A stretch of DNA of 5,495 bases from Candidatus Dormiibacterota bacterium (GTDB lineage: Bacteria; Chloroflexota; Dormibacteria; Aeolococcales; Aeolococcaceae): NCBI GenBank assembly GCA_955651875.1, contig CATPAP010000298.1, forward strand, positions 1 to 5,495, written 5' to 3'. The notes beneath the pieces were generated by a model. It was given only the letters and a program-made list of their open reading frames with translations. It was not told where the DNA came from and ran no database searches. Positions 1-4,829 of this stretch are shown in pieces (position 1 is the first letter of the stretch; every line of letters starts with the position of its first letter). The position numbers and the translations under genes were made by a program.

Positions 1-1
1 G

Positions 2-1198
2 TTGCTGCAAGGCGACGTCGGCTCCGGCAAGACCGTAGTGGCGCTGTTGGCGGCTGCGGCAGTCGTCGAGGCGGGCCGGCAGGCCGCGCTGATGGCGCCG
101 ACGGAGATCCTGGCGCGGCAGCATCAGGCCACCCTCAGCGAGCTGCTTGCCCCGCACCAACTGGCTCCGCGGCTGCTGATCGGAAGCACGCCAGCCCGCG
201 CACGCCGGGAGATCGTCGAGGCGATGGCCAACGGGCTGGAGTCGCTGCTCGTCGGCACCCACGCGCTCATCGAGGACGACGTCGTCTTCAGCGACCTCGG
301 GCTCGTCGTTGTCGACGAACAGCATCGCTTCGGCGTCGCCCAGCGCCAGCGCCTCCGCCGCAAGGGCAGCCTGATGCCCAACTTCCTTGCCATGACCGCC
401 ACGCCCATCCCGCGCTCGCTGGCACTCACCCTGTACGGCGACGTGAACATCAGCGAGCTGCGCGAGATGCCCCCCGGACGGCACCCGGTCGTGACCACCG
501 TGGTGGCGCCCCACCGCCGTGCGGAGGCTTACGATTTCATCCGCGCGCAGGTCGGCCTGGGACGACAGGCGTTCGTGATCTGCCCGCTCATCGAGGAGAG
601 CGACAAGCTCGGCGTGCGCAGCGCGACCGCTGAGTACGAGCGATTGCGCGACGAGGTTTTCCCGGACCTTCGCGTCGAGCTGCTCCACGGCCGCCTTGCC
701 ACCCGCGACAAGGAGGAGCGGATGGCCCGGTTCGCAGCCGGCCATGCCGACCTGCTCGTCGCCACGAGCGTCATCGAGGTGGGCGTGGACGTGCCCAACG
801 CCACCATCATGGTCATCGAGGGCGCCGAGCGGTTCGGGCTCGCCCAGCTCCATCAGTTCCGCGGTCGCGTCGGCCGCGGGGAGCATCGCTCCTTCTGCCT
901 CCTCTTCCAGAGCGCTCTCGACGATGAGGGTTCGCAGCGGCTGGAGACGGTGGCCGCGACCCACAATGGATTCGCACTGGCCGAGGCCGACCTACGCCTC
1001 CGTGGGGCCGGCGACGTCGCCGGCCTCCGCCAGCACGGGCTGCCCGAGATGCGCGTCGCCGACCTGCTCGACGTGGCCATGCTCCAGCGAGCGCGCAGCG
1101 CGGCGCGGTCGTGGCTCGACCACGATCCCGAGCTGACGGCGTACCCGCCGCTTCACGAGGCCATGAACGGCTACCGAGCCGTCTTCGACCTCGACTGA
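2..1198 (+). CDS. recG: ATP-dependent DNA helicase RecG, C-terminal part (5' end outside window)
   Basis: RecG is a superfamily 2 DNA translocase that remodels stalled replication forks and branched recombination intermediates in the cytoplasm. The visible 398 residues cover both helicase domains and the C-terminus. Walker A is GDVGSGKT (residues 4-11 of the visible part), motif Ia is MAPTEIL (31-37), the Walker B box is DEQH (105-108), motif III is MTATPIPRSLALTLYGD (131-147), motif V is ATSVIEVGVDVPNAT (254-268) and motif VI is QLHQFRGRVGRG (282-293). A TRG-like element follows at 330-346. Full-length RecG is around 690 residues, so the N-terminal wedge (OB) domain lies upstream of the window and the first codon here is internal, not a start. 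Mfd and PriA share some motifs, but DEQHRFG plus the C-terminal RGAGD...RQHG block indicates RecG. It heads a tight run with rsmD and coaD. Confidence 0.96.
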   Translation: MLQGDVGSGKTVVALLAAAAVVEAGRQAALMAPTEILARQHQATLSELLAPHQLAPRLLIGSTPARARREIVEAMANGLESLLVGTHALIEDDVVFSDLGLVVVDEQHRFGVAQRQRLRRKGSLMPNFLAMTATPIPRSLALTLYGDVNISELREMPPGRHPVVTTVVAPHRRAEAYDFIRAQVGLGRQAFVICPLIEESDKLGVRSATAEYERLRDEVFPDLRVELLHGRLATRDKEERMARFAAGHADLLVATSVIEVGVDVPNATIMVIEGAERFGLAQLHQFRGRVGRGEHRSFCLLFQSALDDEGSQRLETVAATHNGFALAEADLRLRGAGDVAGLRQHGLPEMRVADLLDVAMLQRARSAARSWLDHDPELTAYPPLHEAMNGYRAVFDLD

Positions 1199-1207
1199 CC
1201 CGAGTTC

Positions 1208-1789
1208 ATGCCCACCACGGCACAAACACGCATCACCGGCGGCGAATGGCGGGGCCGGCTGTTGAACACACCGCGCGACCAGCTGCTGCGGCCGACGCGG
1301 TCGTTGGTGCGCGAGGCGCTCTTCAACATTCTCGCCGACAGCGTTGTCGGCGCCCGCGTCGTCGACCTGTTCGCCGGCGCGGGTACGGTCGGTTTCGAGG
1401 CACTGTCGCGGGGCGCCGCCCATGCGACTTTCGTCGACAGCGAGGAGCGTGCCCTCGCCCACGTGCGCGCCACCGCGCAGAGGCTCGGCTGCGCTGACCG
1501 CTGCCGGGTGATCAGGGCCGACGCCTTGCAGTGGGTCCGCACCCGCGCCACCGAGCTCGGCGACGCCGGCATCGTCTACCTCGACGCGCCGTACCGTGAC
1601 GACACCGTCGACAACGTGCTGCGCGCGCTCGGCGAGGCTCCGCCTCCGCTTGTGGTGTGCGAACATCACCGCGCCCGGCTCCTGCCCGACCGCGTCGGCC
1701 GGTTGGTCGTGATCCGCCGGGTCCGCTACGGCGTCACCGGCCTGAGCGTTCTGCGAGCGTCCGACAAGGAGGTGGGCGACGGTGAGTGA
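1208..1789 (+). CDS. rsmD: 16S rRNA (guanine(966)-N(2))-methyltransferase RsmD
   Basis: RsmD transfers a methyl group from S-adenosylmethionine to N2 of G966 (E. coli numbering) in 16S rRNA during 30S assembly. The protein has 193 residues, about the usual length. It begins with the family signature RITGGEWRGRLL (8-19) and RPTRSLVREALFNIL (28-42). The SAM-binding motif I is DLFAGAGTVGFEAL (53-66), an acidic residue that should contact the cofactor ribose lies in FVDSEE (75-80), and VIRADALQW is at 101-109. The catalytic motif IV reads DAPY (126-129), where the family usually has DPPF/Y. The RYG near the C-terminus (173-175) is also typical. The ATG at 1208 is 9 nt after the recG stop and in the same frame as recG; the Shine-Dalgarno is weak, so it probably depends on translational coupling. 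Its 3' end overlaps coaD by 8 nt. Confidence 0.94.
   Translation: MPTTAQTRITGGEWRGRLLNTPRDQLLRPTRSLVREALFNILADSVVGARVVDLFAGAGTVGFEALSRGAAHATFVDSEERALAHVRATAQRLGCADRCRVIRADALQWVRTRATELGDAGIVYLDAPYRDDTVDNVLRALGEAPPPLVVCEHHRARLLPDRVGRLVVIRRVRYGVTGLSVLRASDKEVGDGE
1766..1774 (+). promoter_or_regulatory. Strong Shine-Dalgarno of coaD inside the end of rsmD
   Basis: AAGGAGGTG lies 7 nt before the GTG at 1782. It is a near-perfect match to the 16S anti-Shine-Dalgarno and decides the coaD start, because the GTG-initiated reading gives the conserved CoaD N-terminus. Its position within rsmD codons supports coupled translation of the two genes. Confidence 0.85.
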
Positions 1790-2270
1790 GAGGATCGCTC
1801 TGTATCCGGGCAGCTTCGACCCGGTGACACGCGGTCACCTCGACATCCTCGAGCGCGCCAGCCTCATCTTCGATCGCGTGGTTGTCGCGGTGCTCGAGAA
1901 TCCCTCGAAGTCGATGCTCTTCAGCGCGGCGGAGCGCGTCGAGCTGCTCCGCGCCTCCATCGACGGCAACGCCCATGTCGAGGTGGGCACCTTCGAGGGC
2001 CTGACCGTCGAGTACGCCCGGCGCGTCGGCGCCATCGCGATCGTGCGTGGGCTGCGGGTCACGAGCGACTTCGAGAACGAGTTCCAGATGACGCTGATGA
2101 ACCGCCGGCTCAACCCCGACATCCATACCGTGTTCCTGATGACCTCCTTCAGCAACGTCTTCATCTCGTCGTCGATCATCAAGGAGGTCTTCCGTCTCGG
2201 TGGCAGAATCGACGATGCTGTGCCCCCGGCCTCGGCGGAGGCGCTGCGGCGCAAGTTCCAAAGGGACTGA
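1782..2270 (+). CDS. coaD: Pantetheine-phosphate adenylyltransferase (PPAT, CoaD)
   Basis: CoaD catalyses the fourth step of CoA synthesis: 4'-phosphopantetheine plus ATP gives dephospho-CoA plus pyrophosphate. The product is a cytosolic, usually hexameric nucleotidyltransferase. The 162-residue length matches the family (E. coli 159). Visible motifs are YPGSFDP (8-14), the nucleotidyltransferase T-x-G-H motif TRGH (16-19; His19 corresponds to E. coli His18), NPSK with Lys43 (E. coli Lys42), RGLR (89-92), DFENEFQM (96-103) and ISSSIIKE (128-135). All the main substrate-contact residues are present. The start is GTG at 1782, overlapping the end of rsmD by 8 nt. The SepIVA-like gene follows after 4 nt. 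Biologically it links to acpP downstream, because CoA donates the phosphopantetheine arm of ACP. Confidence 0.96.
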   Translation: MSERIALYPGSFDPVTRGHLDILERASLIFDRVVVAVLENPSKSMLFSAAERVELLRASIDGNAHVEVGTFEGLTVEYARRVGAIAIVRGLRVTSDFENEFQMTLMNRRLNPDIHTVFLMTSFSNVFISSSIIKEVFRLGGRIDDAVPPASAEALRRKFQRD

Positions 2271-2274
2271 TCAC

Positions 2275-2817
2275 ATGAGCCAGGCGCAGCCGCCCTCAGA
2301 CGAGATCGGTACCGTCGTCGACATCGTCGACACCCTCGAGGAGCTCGTCGGCGGCGCCCGCCGGCTGCCCTTCACCCCGAGCGTGGTCGTCAACGAGGAG
2401 GAGATCCTCGAGCTCGTCGACCGCATCCGCGTCGCCCTTCCCGATGACCTGATGAGCGCGCGCCACACGCTCGACGAGCGCGACCAGATGCTCGACCGAG
2501 CCGAGCGTGAGGTCGCCGAGGTGAGCGCCCGCGCCGCGGAGGAAGCCGCGCGGGTGGTCCGCGAAGCCCAGGCTCAGGCCGGCGCACTGGTCGAGGAACA
2601 CGTGATCGTCCACGCCGCCACCGAGCAGGCACACGCGCTCGTTGCCGACGCGGAGCGGCACGCCGCCGCGCAGCGCGCCGCGGCCGACGACTACGCCCGT
2701 GACGTGATTCGGCGCCTCGAGGAGCAGTTGGAGCGCTGGCTCGGCACCGTGCGCGAGGGACTGCAATCGCTGCCCGTGCCGGACGCACCCGCCAAGGGGC
2801 GGCGGCGCAAGCGCTGA
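2275..2817 (+). CDS. SepIVA-like (DivIVA-family) coiled-coil protein
   Basis: This is a soluble 180-residue protein with no signal peptide or membrane segment. Residues 11-75 carry an N-terminal module, including DTLEELVGGARRLPFT (19-34) and EEEILELVDRIRVALPDDL (41-59). A long Ala/Glu/Arg-rich heptad-like helix follows at about 62-160, with a basic tail GRRRKR (175-180). From memory, the first 75 residues closely resemble mycobacterial SepIVA (Rv2927c), a DivIVA-family regulator of septation and polar growth; that protein is longer (about 245 residues). SepIVA is likewise encoded close to rnc. The start is ATG 2275, because AAAGGGA at 2260-2266 lies 8 nt upstream and the preceding in-frame sequence is coaD shadow. 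A role in cell division or envelope growth is inference; F-type ATPase subunit b-like annotation would be a likely automatic mis-call caused by the coiled coil. Confidence 0.75.
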   Translation: MSQAQPPSDEIGTVVDIVDTLEELVGGARRLPFTPSVVVNEEEILELVDRIRVALPDDLMSARHTLDERDQMLDRAEREVAEVSARAAEEAARVVREAQAQAGALVEEHVIVHAATEQAHALVADAERHAAAQRAAADDYARDVIRRLEEQLERWLGTVREGLQSLPVPDAPAKGRRRKR

Positions 2818-2860
2818 CGATGGTTCGGCGTCGACGTAACGGGGGGTGGCGCTCTGCCCG

Positions 2861-2866
2861 TATACT
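2861..2866 (+). promoter_or_regulatory. Candidate -10 element of an rpmF(-fab) promoter
   Basis: TATACT differs from the TATAAT consensus at one position and is the only AT-rich hexamer in the 99-nt gap between the SepIVA-like gene and rpmF. It would place a transcript start near 2872, about 45 nt before the rpmF ATG. No good -35 box lies at 16-18 nt spacing (the sequence there is AACGGG-like), so this is tentative. The gap is the longest noncoding stretch in the left half of the window, which favours a promoter here. Confidence 0.35.
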
Positions 2867-2894
2867 TCGCGATGGCGCTTCGCGACATTTCGCG
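2866..2894 (+). repeat. Triple TTCGCG repeat with a TCGCGA hairpin in the rpmF leader
   Basis: TTCGCG occurs at 2866-2871, 2879-2884 and 2889-2894. The first two are part of TTCGCGA copies with a 13-nt period. Because TCGCGA is self-complementary, 2867-2872 and 2880-2885 can also pair as a 6-bp stem with a 7-nt loop. It sits immediately after the candidate -10 and before the rpmF Shine-Dalgarno, so it could be an operator or an RNA leader element. Function is unknown, and chance in GC-rich DNA is possible. Confidence 0.4.
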
Positions 2895-2916
2895 CGCCCG
2901 CACTTCCGGAGACAGC

Positions 2917-3093
2917 ATGCCGCTCCCCAAACAACGAACCTCAAAGCGCCGGCGCGATATGCGCCGGTCCCATCACCGGCTCGACGTGCCTGCGTTGAAT
3001 CCGTGCCCGCAGTGCCGTCAGCTCCGCCTGTCGCACCGCGTCTGCCCCAACTGCGGGCAGTACGGCGGGCGCGAGGTCATCGTCACCGAGTGA
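2917..3093 (+). CDS. rpmF: 50S ribosomal protein L32
   Basis: L32 is a small structural protein of the large ribosomal subunit. The product has 58 residues, the normal size. It begins PLPKQRTSKRRRDMRRSHHRL after the initiator Met, matching the conserved basic L32 N-terminus, and contains a complete Cys4 zinc ribbon: CPQC (Cys30, Cys33) and CPNC (Cys43, Cys46). This is therefore the zinc-containing (C+) form rather than a Cys-free paralogue. The start is ATG 2917, with GGAGA at 2908-2912 as Shine-Dalgarno. An in-frame ATG at 2872 would add 15 residues foreign to the family and was not chosen. The usual DUF177/YceD neighbour is absent upstream. fabD follows after 40 nt, an arrangement consistent with the common rpmF-fab cluster. 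Confidence 0.96.
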   Translation: MPLPKQRTSKRRRDMRRSHHRLDVPALNPCPQCRQLRLSHRVCPNCGQYGGREVIVTE

Positions 3094-3133
3094 GCCGCGC
3101 GGCGGTGCACGAGCGCCCGCGATCGCCGGCTCC

Positions 3134-4057
3134 GTGACCCGCGCCGCCCTCTGCTTCCCCGGCCAGGGGAGCCAGGCAGCCGGCATGGCGACCGGGTTGT
3201 TGGACCAGCCACTGGCGACGTCCCTGCTCGAGGTCGCGGCAGCCGAGGGTCTCGACCTGGCCACCGTACTGCGCGGTGATGACGACCAGCTCCGCCCCAC
3301 AGAGGTCGCCCAGCCGGCCCTGGTGTTCGTCGAACTCGTCCTCGCAGCGGCGCTGCCCGCGGAGCTCGACATCGTCGGCGTGGCCGGCCACTCGGTGGGG
3401 GAGTACGCGGCGGTGAGCGTCGCCGGCGCGTACACGCCCGAGGATGCACTGCGCATGGTGATACGGCGGGGCAGGGAGATGGCCGCGATGACCGAGGGCA
3501 CGATGGCGGCGATCATCGGCATGGACGCCGAGTCCGTCGAAGCGGCGTGCGCCGAGGTGCGCGGTGGCGGCGAGGTGGTGGTCATCGCCAATCTCAACGC
3601 CCCCGGACAGGTGGTGGTCAGCGGCTCGCTGGGGGGCGTCGAACGCGCCGCGGCGCTGGCGCGCGAGCTCGGCGTCCGCCGGGTCATCCCCCTCAACGTG
3701 AGCGGCGCCTTCCATTCGCCGCTCATGGCGCCGGCGGCGGCACGCTTTGCCGAGGTCATCGCGGCCACGCCGCGCAACGCGCTGCGCGTCCCTGTGGTGT
3801 GCAACGTGGATGGCGCCGCCGTCGAGCATGCAAGCGAGCTGCCCGAGCTGCTGCGGCGGCAGCTCGCGTCGGCGGTGCGGTGGGCCGACTGCGTGACCAC
3901 GCTCATCGGGCTGCGCGCGGAGGTGCTCATCGAGGTCGGGCCCGGCGCTGTACTCAGCGGCCTGGCCAGACGTATCGCCCCTGACGTCCCGACCGCCAAC
4001 GTGGACAGCCTCGAGTCGGCGGCGGCGCTAGCCGCGCTGCGGACCGCTCCGGCATGA
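3134..4057 (+). CDS. fabD: Malonyl-CoA:ACP transacylase FabD
   Basis: FabD moves the malonyl group from malonyl-CoA to holo-ACP, supplying the extender unit for type II fatty acid synthesis. The 307 residues match the usual length. Signature elements are FPGQGSQ (8-14, with the oxyanion-side Gln11), QPALVFVE (60-67), the nucleophile elbow GHSVGE (85-90, Ser87), the Arg-containing IRRGREM (110-116) that binds the malonyl carboxylate, AFHSPLM (192-198) with catalytic His194, and EVGPGAVLSGL (267-277). The start is GTG 3134; no clear Shine-Dalgarno is visible, and no earlier in-frame start exists after rpmF. The stop overlaps the fabG start as ATGA (4054-4057), indicating translational coupling. 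plsX and fabH, which often lie between rpmF and fabD, are not in this gap. Confidence 0.96.
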   Translation: MTRAALCFPGQGSQAAGMATGLLDQPLATSLLEVAAAEGLDLATVLRGDDDQLRPTEVAQPALVFVELVLAAALPAELDIVGVAGHSVGEYAAVSVAGAYTPEDALRMVIRRGREMAAMTEGTMAAIIGMDAESVEAACAEVRGGGEVVVIANLNAPGQVVVSGSLGGVERAAALARELGVRRVIPLNVSGAFHSPLMAPAAARFAEVIAATPRNALRVPVVCNVDGAAVEHASELPELLRRQLASAVRWADCVTTLIGLRAEVLIEVGPGAVLSGLARRIAPDVPTANVDSLESAAALAALRTAPA

Positions 4058-4806
4058 ACTCTCAGCCGCTGGCGGGCAGGGTGGCGCTGGTGACGGGCGG
4101 ATCTCGCGGCATCGGGCGGGCCTGCGCTCTCGCGCTCGGCGACGCGGGCGCCGCCGTCGCGATCGGGTACAGCGTCAACCCCCAGGCGGCGGACGAGGTC
4201 GCCACTCTGCTCCGCGGCGCGGGCGGCCGCGCGGTGACCCTGGGCGCCGACCTCGAGGATCCCGGGGCGGCAGCAGCGCTCGTCGACCGCACCGTCGCCG
4301 AGCTCGGTGCAATCGACATCGTGGTCAACAATGCGGGGATCACGCGCGACAACCTCGCTGTGCGTATCAGCGACGCCGATTGGGACGCCGTCCTCGCCGT
4401 CGACCTGAGCGCGGCATTCCGTGTGTGCCGGGCCGCGCTGCGCCCCATGTTGCGCCGGCGCGAGGGCCGGATCATCAACATCTCGAGCATCGCGGGCGTT
4501 ATCGGCAATCCCGGACAGGCCAACTACTCAGCGGCCAAGGCGGGCCTCATCGGCCTGACCAAGTCACTGTGCCGCGAGGTGGGATCGCGTGGCATCACCG
4601 TGAACGCCGTCGCCCCGGGATTCATCGCCACCGACATGACAGCGGGGATGGCGGCCGACGTCATCGAGACGGCCACGGCAGCCATCCCTCTGCGCCGCCT
4701 CGGCAGTGCCGAGGAGGTCGCCGCCGCCGTCCGTTTTCTCGCCCTTCCCGAGGCGGCCTACATCACCGGACACGTGCTCCACGTGGACGGGGGTCTGGCC
4801 GCTTGA
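4054..4806 (+). CDS. fabG: 3-oxoacyl-[ACP] reductase FabG
   Basis: FabG performs the first reduction of each fatty acid elongation cycle, using NADPH to convert 3-oxoacyl-ACP to (3R)-hydroxyacyl-ACP. This is a classical short-chain dehydrogenase of 250 residues. The cofactor loop is TGGSRGIG (14-21), NNAG is at 92-95, and the catalytic residues are Ser145 (in INISSIAG), Tyr158 and Lys162 (YSAAK). The C-terminal block VAPGFIATDM (187-196) and YITGHVLHVDGG (236-247) are typical of FabG. The fourth tetrad position, usually Asn in N-L-x-x-x-F, appears as Asp117 (VDLSAAF). The ATG overlaps the fabD stop by 4 nt. Position between fabD and acpP makes FabG far more likely than another SDR with a different substrate. 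Confidence 0.94.
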   Translation: MNSQPLAGRVALVTGGSRGIGRACALALGDAGAAVAIGYSVNPQAADEVATLLRGAGGRAVTLGADLEDPGAAAALVDRTVAELGAIDIVVNNAGITRDNLAVRISDADWDAVLAVDLSAAFRVCRAALRPMLRRREGRIINISSIAGVIGNPGQANYSAAKAGLIGLTKSLCREVGSRGITVNAVAPGFIATDMTAGMAADVIETATAAIPLRRLGSAEEVAAAVRFLALPEAAYITGHVLHVDGGLAA

Positions 4807-4817
4807 CACCATCCACT

Positions 4818-4829
4818 GGAGACCCCGTG
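4818..4829 (+). promoter_or_regulatory. Shine-Dalgarno plus GTG start after fabG
   Basis: GGAG at 4818-4821 lies 5 nt before a GTG at 4827, 20 nt after the fabG stop. It is a plausible translation start, and its frame leads into the long open frame that crosses acpP out of frame. Whether it is used is unknown. Confidence 0.4.

Noticed and set aside
992..1669. Minus-strand open frame of 225 codons opposite the recG/rsmD junction
   Set aside because: It spans two well-supported plus-strand genes and shows no domain; it is a composition shadow.
2200..2274. Upstream start for the SepIVA-like protein
   Set aside because: The extra 25 residues are the coaD 3' end read in another frame, and ATG 2275 has a well-spaced AAAGGGA.
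2872..2916. Earlier ATG for rpmF
   Set aside because: It would precede the conserved L32 N-terminus with 15 unrelated residues and lacks a good Shine-Dalgarno; ATG 2917 has GGAGA.
3094..3103. GCCGCGCGGC palindrome after the rpmF stop as a terminator
   Set aside because: It has only five pairs with no loop and no T-tract, so it is not a credible terminator. fabD follows at once.
2820..3137. Plus-strand 105-codon frame starting 2 nt after the SepIVA-like gene and ending in a GTGA overlap with the fabD start
   Set aside because: The tidy boundaries are tempting (it could be mistaken for the missing DUF177 gene), but the translation is Arg/Pro/Ala-rich, covers rpmF out of frame and has no DUF177 features.
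2941..3999. Long minus-strand open frame of 352 codons opposite fabD
   Set aside because: It is Ser/Thr/Ala/Arg-rich with no recognisable motif and lies opposite the clear fabD gene. Such antisense openness is expected in GC-rich coding DNA.
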